Of a stretch of DNA of 64,000 nucleotides, positions 31,789-41,658 are shown piece by piece. Location of the stretch: positions 744,001 to 808,000 of the forward strand of contig OZ037892.1 in NCBI GenBank assembly GCA_964035575.1. Reading direction: 5' to 3'. Position 1 is the first letter of the stretch, and each line of letters opens with the position of its first letter. Position numbers and translations under genes: made by a program. This stretch comes from Rhynchopus sp. YZ270_cl-10. Taxonomy: Eukaryota; Euglenozoa; Diplonemea; Diplonemida; Diplonemidae. The notes beneath the pieces are model-generated. The model had not been told where the DNA came from and ran no database searches. It saw only the letters and a list, made by a program, of their open reading frames with translations.

Positions 31789-31823
31789 AAGGTGACTAAA
31801 CTCTCGAGGCTTAGGTTCATCTT
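31789..31823 (+). repeat. ACGAGAG-type hairpin, family A
   Basis: AAGGTGA/TCATCTT outer stem and CTAA/TTAG inner stem. The loop is diverged (ACTCTCGAGG). Confidence 0.45.
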
Positions 31824-33375
31824 ACACTTATTTCCCTCTTTGTTTTGTTTTGTTTTGATTCTTTTTTCTTTCTTTTGTACGCCAGACTTCTATTGTTTTG
31901 ACAATAGTGACTTCTGTCCACTCCTAGACAGACAGCATTCCATGATACAGAGAGAGGTGTGATTGGGTCTACGGCACCATCAGTAATAGATGGCAGGAAC
32001 CGTTTTTTTTTTTTCCCCAGGGTATACCAAGTACCCCCACGTATATGGCTTAACGCTGGATGGTGGGGACTTCGCAAAAAGCGGGAGGAAACAATATGGG
32101 CTATGCACAAAATCTCCGTTCATGAGACAGTGCTTGCCCATCAGTAGTTTGTGTGTGCATGAGAGACACAATTATTTTCCGTTTTTTTTTCTCTCCTTTT
32201 TTTTTGAAAACCTTTTACCGAGGATGCGCTTTTTTATTGAAGATGGTTAAGGAGAGGCTTAGAGCCATCTCTATCTTATCAACCTTTTTTTTTCTCCCTC
32301 TTTTTCTTCCCTGCTCCGCCGTTTCCTTAGATCGCGTGGTCTGTGGGGAACATTCACCTCTTGCAAGATTTTTTTTCCCCTCTCCATTTTATCCCCCTTT
32401 TTCCCCCCTTAGATGTGTGCAGCGTTTCCGCAATGACCAAATTGGGCTAAGTTGGCCCAAAGTTAGCCCATTTTTCCGCGGATTTTTCTCAAAATCGCAG
32501 GGAATGGGCTTTGACCTTAGCCCTCGCGGAAACCCTCCCTGGGTCTGTTGCACAAGAGGCACATTCGTATTTTCAAGCTTTCTCTCTCTCCTCTCTCTCT
32601 CTTTCGTTCTATTCTCTATTCTTTTCTGTCAGAGCGCCCTGCTTGTATCTTTCCTGAACCTCTCCCTCCCGACTCCCTCCCTTTTGGTATTGTTATCTGT
32701 TCTTTTTTTTCCGGCAGTAAAGAGGCATTACTTTTGTAGCTAGAAAAAAAAGAATTGTAGGTGAAAATAAAAACTTTGTTATCTATCCTTTTGGTTCATG
32801 GACCCTGCCGAGACAAGCATGCGGGGTCCGGCTTGGGTTCCATCTTACCACTTTTGCAAAGATGTGTGTGTTTTCGAGAGGTTTAATATCTTTCAAACTT
32901 CATTTTTAAAAAAAATTTTTTTTGCATGCGAGTGTGTGTTTGATAACTAATTAGGAGTAATTCTTGCGGAATATGGCTCCAAGATGGATGTGTTGTGACT
33001 GCAGGTGCAGATGATGTTTGTCGATGTAAAAGAAGTAAATTGCGTGGCGGTTATCAGGTTTTCAGAAAAGAGCTTAACCCTTTGGTTCCGAAGGACTTTT
33101 TTTCAAAAAAAAAGTTTTTGGGTCCCCCGGCTCTTTCTGCAGTAAAAAAATTTCTGGTGCAAATTTTTGACCGATTCTGGTCGCATTTGAAAGATTTTGA
33201 ACACCGCTTTCAAATTTTCAAAAAATCGAAAAAAATCGGGAAAAAATCAGTGGTCAAAAAAGTGGGGAGCTCGTCATGAACTTTTTCAAAAATCCCAAAA
33301 AAATTGACTTAAAAAATTCGGAGTGTTTCAAATGTGGTCGAAACATGCTTTATTTGAAAGATTGGTGACAATCTA
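31824..33375. other. Spacer with hairpins and one small insertion
   Basis: A family B hairpin lies near 32148 and a family A hairpin at 32241. A small element with ends like CAGGGTTTCCGC (about 32419-32540) splits a family B hairpin: GATGTGTG lies before it and TTGCACAAGAGGCACATTC after it. From about 33080 the sequence is AT-rich and runs into the element at 33376. No gene seen. Confidence 0.4.
32241..32270 (+). repeat. ACGAGAG-type hairpin, family A, paired change in outer stem
   Basis: AGATGG pairs perfectly with CCATCT (the reference copy has AGGTGA with TCATCT). The inner stem is TTAAG/CTTAG and the loop GAGAGG is shortened. Confidence 0.5.
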
Positions 33376-34337
33376 AAGGGGGAGCAGACCTATTATTACA
33401 CCTTAAAAAATTTTTTTTTCCTGAAAAATCCCAAAAAAGTTTAACTTTTGAAAAGTTTAATGACCTATTATTACAATGCTATTTAAGCGCTATTTAACCA
33501 CTATTACACCTCTTCCACCTATTACCCCCTATTCCACCCTTACCGCCCCCACAGTCAATAGTCCTGTCAGGATTACAAGACAAAATCATTCCAACTTTTA
33601 AAACATGTCTGGCTCTGACTCTCCTGTGATTGTGTCTGCACCGCCTAAACCAGAACCTCAATACGTGGATCTGGATGAGTCTCTGGATGAGTCTCTGGAT
33701 GTGGATGTGGAGATGGAAGATGAGCCGATCCCTGTCGTTGACCTCGATCACGATGTGATAGAGCCTTTGGAGATCGACAGCGACAACGAGCTCAGTTGTA
33801 TCCTTGATGCAATTTAGTTTTGCTAATCCTTACCACTCCCTCTTGATCGTGGTATGCAAAGATCTGAAAAGAAACCAACAGGTACCCACGAACATGTGGC
33901 AACAAACACAACCAGCACAACGCAACCGATCTGTACGCAACGAAAGGAACCCAAGCAAGGCTACGAGGTTACCAAACGCAAAAAAGGAACCCAAGCAAGG
34001 GAACGAGTGGTTACCAAACGCAGCCCACCTTCGGTGGGCTGCTCAAACGCGTCCCCATGGGCAAACCCCCTTGTGTCTTTGCGTTACACACAACGCTCTG
34101 CACATGCTATGCAGGCGTTAACCACAACGTGTGGTTGCCAAACGCATGCCGTGTGTGGCCCACGCATGGTTCTCACACCGCCAACCCACCCTACCACCTT
34201 AGGGTCACACCTATTATTACAGTTAAACTTAAAATTTTTTAAACTTTCAAAAGTTAAACTTTAAATAAAAGGCCAAAAACGGTGGACCTATTATTACGGA
34301 ATAATAGGTCTACTGTAATAATAGGTCTACCCCCCCT
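33376..34337. mobile_element. DNA element with AGACCTATTATTAC inverted ends
   Basis: AAAGGGGG...AGACCTATTATTAC at the left is inverse to GTAATAATAGGTCT...CCCCCCTTT at the right. Subterminal AGTTTAACTTTTGAAAAG and CTTTCAAAAGTTAAACT are also inverse. Inside are a 70-residue reading frame (33605-33817), a CAGCCCACCTTCGGTGGGCTG hairpin (about 34020-34041) and direct repeats of GGAACCCAAGCAAGG. No transposase. Confidence 0.55.
33605..33817 (+). CDS. Short acidic ORF with SUMO-interacting-motif-like cores
   Basis: 70 residues from an ATG, nearly all Asp/Glu, Val, Leu and Pro. SPVIVSAPP and PIPVVDLD both resemble SUMO-interacting motifs (a hydrophobic V/I core next to acids), and LDESLDESLD is a small internal repeat. 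It lies inside the inverted-repeat element, so it may be element-borne. No homologue recognised; the function is not known. Confidence 0.35.
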   Translation: MSGSDSPVIVSAPPKPEPQYVDLDESLDESLDVDVEMEDEPIPVVDLDHDVIEPLEIDSDNELSCILDAI

Positions 34338-34491
34338 TTACATATCCCGAAAAACTTAGTAAAAAAAGTTTACACAGAAATGAGCTCACAGCATGTTGCT
34401 GCTTGTTGCCGCCAGCAGATTACCCGTTTTCACACGTTTTGCCTTGAAAACCCAGTGGGAGGGGGTAAAAGGGGGTTGGGGGTAAGGTGAC

Positions 34492-35062
34492 CTAGGGCTC
34501 TACACCCGAGTCTCTTTTCCTCTTCATTGCGTTGCTGTTCTCGGTGTGGTACTTGCGATGACACTCGGCAGGGCATAAATAGACGCCGCAGGTCATGCAG
34601 CGGTACGTCATCCGGACTCTCACAGGTGCCTTTGAGCACACTTTGCAGTTCCTGGGAGTATCCATCTTTGCCAGGTCCATACCCACGTGGGGGTAGCTGG
34701 CCTTCATCCCAGCCTCGTACGGACACTCCCGCTCAGAAAGCGTGCCAGGTGGGACAGCGTGCAGGGGCGGGCAGAGCAGCACGGATGTCAAATGTGGGCT
34801 CCTTGGACAAACCACACCAGCTGAAGTGGCCACGGTGCTTGTCGAACGACTAATTCGACACGTCAAGGATTGCAGCACGTTTGGTCTCATTGGCCGGGTA
34901 CAATGCCATGAACTCGTAGTGTCGATCTGACGTCATCTTCGGACCCGAGCATTGCACAGGATGGCAACCACCAAGCTCATTATTCGTTTTGCGGTTCAAC
35001 CCGTCAATCGCCTGGTTCAGGTAGTTCACCGAGTACGACAGACCTGGCTTGTGTACCAGCAT
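34492..35062 (-). pseudogene. PiggyBac-like transposase remnant
   Basis: The minus strand around 34525-34656 encodes RNCKVCSK...TYRCMTCGVYLCPAECHRKYHT. That is the Cys-rich cross-brace finger at the C-terminus of piggyBac-type transposases: C-x2-C, C-x2-C, then LC-x3-CH-x3-YH. Upstream residues (35062 to 34850) continue in a different frame, so at least one frameshift separates them and no intact DDD catalytic core is visible. This is a dead fragment of a plain DNA transposon next to the 33376-34337 element. TTAA ends were not located. Confidence 0.55.
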
Positions 35063-35082
35063 GATGAAGCTTAATGGCTTCG

Positions 35083-35633
35083 CCCCCCGGGGCTCCCCCC
35101 CTTCTAAAATAATAAGGGATGCACAAAAGTTTTCGATTTTTGCTTCTTTTGAAAGATTTGTGGAAAATATTTCAACATATCAAAAATGTTTTCCCGAAGT
35201 TTGGTAGAAATTTATTTAAAACATGTCGCCATTGGAGGATAGGGGACTAACACACTTTTTTTACCATGTTCCGATTTTACCCTCCGGGCTCTCCCACTTC
35301 TGAAAAATCAACAGATGTGCAAAAAAAATTGATTTTTGCTTCTTTTGAAAGATCTGTGCAAAATCTTTCAAAATGTGTAAACCCGAAATGTTCCGAAATG
35401 TAGTAGAAATTTAGTCAAAATATGTCGCCATTGGAGGGCCGGGAAATATCACATTTTCCCCCTCATTTTCCCATTTTACCCCCCGGGCTCTCCCACTTCT
35501 CAAAAATCAACAGGTGCACATTTTTTTTTGATTCTTGCTTCTTTTGAAAGATCTGCACAAAATCTTTCAAAATGTAAAAAAATGTTTTCCCGAAATATAG
35601 TAGAAATTTATTTAAAGCATGTCGCCATTCGTA
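35083..35633. repeat. Three tandem copies of a ~190-bp unit
   Basis: Copies begin at about 35083, 35280 and 35471. Each runs from CCGGGCTCTCCCACTTCT through TTGCTTCTTTTGAAAGAT and TAGAAATTTA to ATGTCGCCATT. The copies are diverged by substitutions and small gaps. Confidence 0.7.
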
Positions 35634-36087
35634 AAGCCACGTATGTGGCTCGCAGGAACTAAAGGGTTAAAAAGGAAAAGGAAAAAATGGATACGTAGGT
35701 TTTTTGCATCAGATAGTGAAGACTATCTGAATGGCTGCTATTCTAAGCCAGATTATCAAAAAAAACGGTCCAAACCAAAATAGAAGTGACAATATGGCAC
35801 GGTCCATAAACCACCCCCCCCCCAAAAGGTAACCTGGGGTCCTTATTTTTATTTCATCTGGGTTCTACTGGGACTTTCTCCCCGATTTTTTTTTTAATGA
35901 ACTCAGAGTTAAGTTTCTGGGTTCAATAAAAAAAACGACGAGCAAAAAGTCCAATTGGAAATATGATGGATACCCCCCGAGAGCAAAATAAACCAACGGT
36001 AAAAATTGGTACCCTTGGTTTCCTATAGGTTCCTATAGGAAACCTACATTTTCCCATAATTTCCCACACAACTTACTTGACAACAGG

Positions 36088-36402
36088 ATGAAAACAAATA
36101 CAAAAATGGCAAAAGTGAGTAAAACCGTGCAAGGGGCACTGGACTTTGCTAGGGCTCTGGGGGAAACGCAGTTCTCAGGGGAGAAGACTCGCAAGGAGGT
36201 TCTTGCCTACGCGAAGGCACGCAGTTGTTACCGTAGGGGTTTCCGGGAAGACGTGTGGTTCAAAGCTTTATGGAAAGCGAGAGGAATATCCCTCATCCTT
36301 CACAGGAAGAACACCACCCGTGGGGGACGCGCGGTCCAACTGTATTTCTGCAGTAACCTGGATGAGTGTGTGGGTGTGCCATCAGAAGGTACGGAGGGGT
36401 GA
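36088..36402 (+). CDS. ORF in left palindrome arm, unknown function
   Basis: 104 residues from MKTNTKMAKVSKTVQGAL. It is basic, with FSGEKTRKEVLAYAKARS and a long aromatic-rich middle. Its first 100 or so residues are duplicated exactly on the other strand at 36794-36414. I do not recognise it. The codon use is plausible, and the frame is open in both arms as expected from identity. Confidence 0.35.
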   Translation: MKTNTKMAKVSKTVQGALDFARALGETQFSGEKTRKEVLAYAKARSCYRRGFREDVWFKALWKARGISLILHRKNTTRGGRAVQLYFCSNLDECVGVPSEGTEG

Positions 36403-36413
36403 ACAACGCGTAT

Positions 36414-36794
36414 TTACCCCTTACAGCAAGGAGAATGGCAGCGGCGTCGTTGTCCGTGCCTCCAAACACGCGGAAGGCTTGTGCAAAACGTACCTTCTGA
36501 TGGCACACCCACACACTCATCCAGGTTACTGCAGAAATACAGTTGGACCGCGCGTCCCCCACGGGTGGTGTTCTTCCTGTGAAGGATGAGGGATATTCCT
36601 CTCGCTTTCCATAAAGCTTTGAACCACACGTCTTCCCGGAAACCCCTACGGTAACAACTGCGTGCCTTCGCGTAGGCAAGAACCTCCTTGCGAGTCTTCT
36701 CCCCTGAGAACTGCGTTTCCCCCAGAGCCCTAGCAAAGTCCAGTGCCCCTTGCACGGTTTTACTCACTTTTGCCATTTTTGTATTTGTTTTCAT
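36414..36794 (-). CDS. Mirror copy of the palindrome-arm ORF
   Basis: Identical to the frame at 36088-36402 until the unpaired centre, where it continues with a different tail (FCTSLPRVWRHGQ...) to 126 residues. The different ends show that the centre, not the arms, sets the C-termini. Confidence 0.35.
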   Translation of the reverse strand: MKTNTKMAKVSKTVQGALDFARALGETQFSGEKTRKEVLAYAKARSCYRRGFREDVWFKALWKARGISLILHRKNTTRGGRAVQLYFCSNLDECVGVPSEGTFCTSLPRVWRHGQRRRCHSPCCKG

Positions 36795-37091
36795 CCTGTT
36801 GTCAAGTAAGTTGTGTGGGAAATTATGGGAAAATGTAGGTTTCCTATAGGAACCTATAGGAAACCAAGGGTACCAATTTTTACCGTTGGTTTATTTTGCT
36901 CTCGGGGGGTATCCATCATATTTCCAATTGGACTTTTTGCTCGTCGTTTTTTTTATTGAACCCAGAAACTTAACTCTGAGTTCATTAAAAAAAAAAATCG
37001 GGGAGAAAGTCCCAGTAGAACCCAGATGAAATAAAAATAAGGACCCCAGGTTACCTTTTGGGGGGGGGTGGTTTATGGACTGACCCATATT

Positions 37092-37126
37092 AGGTGACTA
37101 AGCATAGAGAGGCTTTGGTGCATCTT
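37092..37126 (+). repeat. ACGAGAG-type hairpin, family A
   Basis: AGGTGACTAAGCATAGAGAGGCT...GCATCTT. It abuts the right edge of the palindrome, so the palindrome may have inserted beside it. Confidence 0.45.
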
Positions 37127-37823
37127 ATAAACTTTTCTTATTATTTTAACTGTCCACCGAAATGATGTATATTTAGGTGACTAAACACAAGGAGCTGATG
37201 GGGTCATCTGACATTATTTTTTTTTTCCTCTTGAATGATTGATAGCGTGTAGACACCTCGCTTTATTTTTTTTTTTTTGAGAGCTCCACGCAGCCGTTCG
37301 TCGCCTATCGTGGAGACCGCTTTTATATTCCCTCATTGGGTTAAGAGAGTTGGTTTTTTAGGGGTCGCACTGTATCCCATATTTTCCCCCCCAAAGGTGG
37401 CAACCCATGAGAGGCTTGTGTAGTGTATCTGAGAGATGTTCATCTTTTTTTCTCCCCTATTGTCGAAACATCTGTCTGTTGTTTGTGTCCAAAGAATCAG
37501 TTTTTTTAATTTTTCATTCTCTTATTATTCACTTGAGGTTCTGTCAAAAAATGGAAAAAAAAAAAATATCGGGTTAATGCCTGCTATGACGGCAGTTACA
37601 ATGCCTCGTGGTGGTGCACCGAATAGCAATAAAAAAAAAATAGTGGAGCTCATCCTCGGGGTGTCTGCACTGATCCACGTTTACCAAATTTTAAAACTAA
37701 ATTTCAAACTGCAAACTGCAAACTGCAAACTGCACACTGCAACTACGTATAGGAGGCTCTCTTCGGACGTTTCCACGAATACAAATCAAAGCCAATAAAT
37801 AGTTGAATAAAACGACCATCAAA
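37127..37823. other. Spacer with dispersed modules
   Basis: A family A hairpin at 37175-37209 (AGGTGA/TCATCT outer stem) and the GTGGAGCTCATCCTCGGGGTG module at about 37648. A short run of CAAACTGCAAACTGCA repeats is at about 37706-37742. No gene seen. Confidence 0.4.
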
Positions 37824-37978
37824 CATACTTTGTAGTCCGCCGGAGTCCCCTTAGTTGATACAGACTATGACGGACTCGGGCCGAGTCTGGGCGGACTCAG
37901 TCAAAAGTCCGTCTCAACTCGGGCGGGTCTTAGTGGGGGGTTTTTTTTTTGGCGGACTCGGGCGGACCACGAAGTATG
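37824..37978. mobile_element. MITE, CATACTTTGTAGTCCGCC ends, 6-bp duplication
   Basis: The left end CATACTTTGTAGTCCGCCGG and the right end (inverse, three differences) bound 155 bp rich in CGGACTCGGGC repeats. ATCAAA lies directly outside both ends (37818-37823 and 37979-37984). Confidence 0.72.
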
Positions 37979-37984
37979 ATCAAA

Positions 37985-39537
37985 CGACCCTCCCTATTTG
38001 CGATCGATTGGAATCAACGAAATAATCCTGCCACAGATGTGTATGCGAGAACGAGCCTCGGGGAAGGTTGTTTTTCTTTTTTTCAACTTACCTTCCTTCA
38101 CCCCCCTGTAAGGGTAACCGTAGGTGAAGTAAGGTATAGTATTGAAATCGATGTGGGGGGGGAGTAAAGGGTCAATTTTACAAAACCAGATTTTGAGGAA
38201 AATTTTAGCCGAAAATGGGCCCCACGTATAAGGAACCGGGCTCATATTTCTCAAAATTTAAGTGGCCAAAAAATTGTCCAATTTTCGAGATTGACCCCAC
38301 CACTGCACGGGCGGAGCCCAAAAATGCAAATAAGGACCCTTTTTAATTTGTTCTCTTGAAAAGTGTAATTTCATGTTTTCGCGAAAAAAATAACAACTGG
38401 TCCTACAAGGGTTGAAGGAAGGTGGTTGAAAACAACAATAACAACAAGAACAACTAATTGCCAAGAAAAAAACGGAGTGTGCTGTGGAAAACTCCGCGCG
38501 ATTTTCGAAACCACCGTAGCATCCTGGGGATTTGCTGGAGGTGCTGATGCGCCTGGTGTGATCGAAGTGTTGTAGTCTGTGCATTCTGTGTTCCTTCCGC
38601 ACTGCTCCAACGACGACGACAATGTGGAGCCTGTGGACAACTACGAGCTGGAACACGCCGAGCCTGCCGAGCCGACGTACAACAACGCTATCGAGCAGAT
38701 GGTGCTGGATGAAGAGGACAGCCCCCCTTCTTGAACGTTTCAGATGCTGGCGTCCCAGTGGGTCTGGCAGCTTACGAAGAGCGTTAGCATACCTGCAGAA
38801 GAGCAGAATGCTGGGCGTGTTGTAGATTATTTCTACAGGATGGAGTTCCACATCACACCCCGTTTTTTTTCCGATAGCAATTACTTGTTTTTTATACATT
38901 TTATTAGATGTGTATGTGAGACATATTCATCAACTTTTCTTTTTGTTTATTTTTTTTTTTTTGCAAAAAAAATTGCGCTAACATTTGCTTCCGCTTTTAT
39001 TTATTTTCTTCCCATCATAAATTCTGTGTTTCTTTTTTAATACACCCCCTCTGTGAGTGAATGCTCGGCTTTTGCTTGCCTTGCATTTTTTTTTTTTTTA
39101 AATCTCTGTAATTGTGGTTTTCAAGGTGCCTGCTTAGGGTTGCTTAGGGGTTCATCACCAACAATTTTTTTTTATGTGACTAATCACTGTGAAGCTGAGG
39201 TTTATCTTGCAAACATCCCATTTTTTAAAAAAAAAAGAAAGTACTCTGAAGAAACGGTAACGCAGAATTGGCTCAACCCTTGCACACGAGATGTCTCTAT
39301 GATAGACCAACGTTTTTGTTTTGTTTTTGCTTTTTTTTAAAAAAATAATGGTGGAGAATAATGTCGAGAACAATTTGTTTTTGAGTAGCTCTTGGGACTA
39401 CCTCTCACTTATGGGTGAAACGCCTCGTTCTGGCAGCAGTGCGGTCTTTGTGAAGTTGTTAGGCGTAAAGTGTAGGTGACTCTTGCACAATAGGTTTTCG
39501 CTTATTACTAGTTTCTTCTTCTTTTCTTACACCATAT
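37985..39537. other. Spacer with a small acidic coding-like fragment
   Basis: At about 38597-38734 a + frame reads NDDDDNVEPVDNYELEHAEP and ends EEDSPPS-stop. It has no start codon of its own and looks like a stray acidic piece of a coding region, possibly from a transposase N-terminus; this is unproven. A family B hairpin lies at 38907 and a decayed family A copy at about 39175. The rest is T- and A-rich. Confidence 0.35.
38907..38931 (+). repeat. ACGAGAG-type hairpin, family B, changed inner stem
   Basis: GATG/CATC outer stem, 3' bulge TT, and inner stem TATG/CATA in place of the usual GTGC/GCAC. The loop is shortened to TGAGA. Both strands of the stem change together. Confidence 0.5.
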
Positions 39538-39713
39538 TCTTTGGTGATAGGAAATAGAAACGACTGACGGTGCCCGCTAGCTTTACCCCTTTTCACACAC
39601 CAACATACTTTAGTGGGCAGAGGATACATCAGCTTTGCGGAGCGACGAAGAAAAAAAAAATTTTTTTTTTGTCTTTCTTAGTTACCATCATATCCTGAAG
39701 TCAGTTTCTATTT
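39538..39713. mobile_element. MITE-like element (AATAGAAAC ends), copy 2
   Basis: Same plan as 7246-7421: GGAAATAGAAACGACTGACGG at the left, CCTGAAGTCAGTTTCTATT at the right. Confidence 0.5.
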
Positions 39714-39915
39714 TAAATTGCACTTTCAATTTCTCTTTTCAATACCGAGCTAATGCTCTGAATATCTTCTTTTTTTTTAAATGTGTGTGCGCAAAAGCCA
39801 CACCCATATTTCAAGTTTTTTTGTCTTCTATTCTCTTTAACTCAGTAAGCGTAACATATGTGGACCCGCACATATTCTAAACCTTTTTCAAAATAATTTT
39901 GTTTCTTCTTTGACT

Positions 39916-40088
39916 TCATACAGTGCAACGAAGCTAAGTCGGCCTCGCTAAGGCCGGATAAAAAAAAAAAATACTCAGGAATGGCTGAGGGGTACTCGAG
40001 AATACTTGCGCGCCTCAGCCACGCCTCAGATATATTTTTCACCCAGTCCATTTTTTTCAGGCGTACTCAGCCTCGCTGCATTTGTATG
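39916..40088 (+). mobile_element. MITE family with GCAACGAGG ends, short copy
   Basis: It starts CATACAGTGCAACGAAG and ends CCTCGCTGCATTTGTATG. It shares ATACTCAGGAATGGCTGA and CAGCCACGCCTCAGATAT with 20676-20914 but lacks about 65 bp of the middle. Confidence 0.6.
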
Positions 40089-40905
40089 TGAATTGCATCC
40101 CTTTTTTTTGGGTTCCACATATTTTACGTTTACGGTATTTTCAAAAAAAATGTGTCCCTCACCCATGCGAGGCCAAACTCGTCTTGTAAAAAAAGAAAAG
40201 CTTGTTTGGTGCTTTCGGAAGTCGGTCAACGACCTGTCAGCGACCTGTCAATATCGACCCCTCCCGGGGACACCATCCTGCTTTTTGTTTTTGTTTTTGT
40301 TTTACCTTTTTTAGATCGCCATATAGCCTCTCTGAGGATGAGGAGGAGACGTGAAGGATCAACACAGATGCCTTCACACCCAGTTTATATATTTTTTTTT
40401 GAACATACATAATCGTAACAATAACAAAGCTCAACCTGGGTTATGGGGAAAGGGGGGGATGGGAGAGAGATGTATTGACATATGTGCGTGTCTGTCTTAC
40501 ATTACAAAAAAGAGAGAAAAAAAAATGCCCCTTTTTTTTCGTTTTTTTCTTTTGATTGTTTCAAGGTGACTAAGCACGGCCATCTTGTAAACCTTTCTTT
40601 CAAAACGGACAGTGGGAAAAAAAGAAAAGGAAGCAAAAAAAAAACCAAGGCTTCGGCCAACATTGAGTGCAGACCCGAATTATCCCACCTGGTGGGATTA
40701 CTCGGCGATTGTCGACACAACAAAACCAACAATCCCCACCCCGCCCCCTTCATGCTTTAGATGTGTGCTGTTATTCTGCGCAGTTGTGTGTGTGTGCACC
40801 GCCTTCGTTCGTCTCTTTCTTTCAATTTTTATTTTTTTCGTTCTTCATTCATTCTGATCCCCTTGGCTGCAAAAAAGCAAGAGCCAAGAGTCCTTCTTTT
40901 TTAAA

Positions 40906-40940
40906 AAGGTGACTAAGCACAAGAGAAGCTTCGAATCACC
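40906..40940 (+). repeat. ACGAGAG-type hairpin, family A, restored pairing
   Basis: GGTGA pairs with TCACC (the reference has a wobble here), with AAGC/GCTT inside and loop ACAAGAGA. Confidence 0.55.
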
Positions 40941-40963
40941 AAAAAAAAAAACCCTTCTTTTTT

Positions 40964-40990
40964 AATGTGTGCACAAGAGGCACATTCATT
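40964..40990 (+). repeat. ACGAGAG-type hairpin, family B
   Basis: AATG-TGTGC-[ACAAGAG]-GCACA-TT-CATT. Both stems are perfect, with the 2-nt 3' bulge. Confidence 0.6.
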
Positions 40991-41488
40991 TCCCTTTTTT
41001 TCTCCCTTTGTGACTACCTCAGCCGGGGGCTTATCTTTTTATGTGTTGTTCACATGGCATGCATGACAGAGGTGTGTGCACAGGGTTAACTTCACTTTAT
41101 TTTAGAAATGCATTTTTGTGGTTCTGCGTGGCTAATGCATGTTTTTTCTTCTCGAGTTTTGTTCCAGGGATAAAGTTGGACCAACTTTAACCTCTGGGTT
41201 GCTTCTGAATGCGAAATAGCACTTCAGGAAAGCACTTCTTCCCCCATCCACACCTTCCCTTCCCCTTCTATTCCCCCGCAACGCAAAAGCAACCAAAAGA
41301 GTGCACACGAAAGAAAGAAAAAAAGGCGAAACATACCACCTTTCCACACCCTCCCCAAGTGCCAAAAAATGAGCTGATAATCCGCCGGAGAAGCACCTTA
41401 CCTCCGTGTACGATGTAAACGAAATGTATTGTAGAACTGCATGGTTGGGGGTGTCCACCCCTCCTGTACAGCCGGTCATACCAAAAGG

Positions 41489-41518
41489 TACACACTGTTC
41501 ACGAGAGGGCTTTTTGTA
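41489..41518 (+). repeat. ACGAGAG-loop hairpin, family C
   Basis: TACA...TTC-[ACGAGAG]-GGC...TGTA, followed by GTTCAACTCTAC and a T run. Confidence 0.45.
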
Positions 41519-41658
41519 GTTCAACTCTACTTTTTTAAAAAGGAGGGGGGGGACAATTTTCACGGGGGAGGGTCGGTACTTTAACAATCCCTTCTTATAG
41601 TTTCTCACTTCTTCACTTAACCCAGGTGACAGCCCCTCTCCTCCTCCTTCCCTTCCCC

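Larger units (their letters stand above)
35791..37092. mobile_element. Giant palindromic element, ~592-bp arms
   Basis: 35802-36393 is the near-perfect inverse of 36489-37080; the C run differs by one base. The unpaired centre is 95 bp. Outside the arms, AATATGG and CCATATT extend the symmetry imperfectly. Each arm carries the same reading frame, pointing to the centre. It could be a foldback transposon or an inverted duplication; an assembly artefact is possible but less likely, since the flanks differ. Confidence 0.75.
40089..41658. other. Spacer with dispersed modules ahead of the TPR-like gene
   Basis: An internally deleted family A hairpin (about 40563-40586), the ACATTGAGTGCAGACCCG module (about 40660), hairpins at 40906, 40964 and 41489, and GAACTGCATGGTTGGGGG (about 41436). 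The last 40 bases before the gene are CT-rich. No other gene. Confidence 0.4.
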
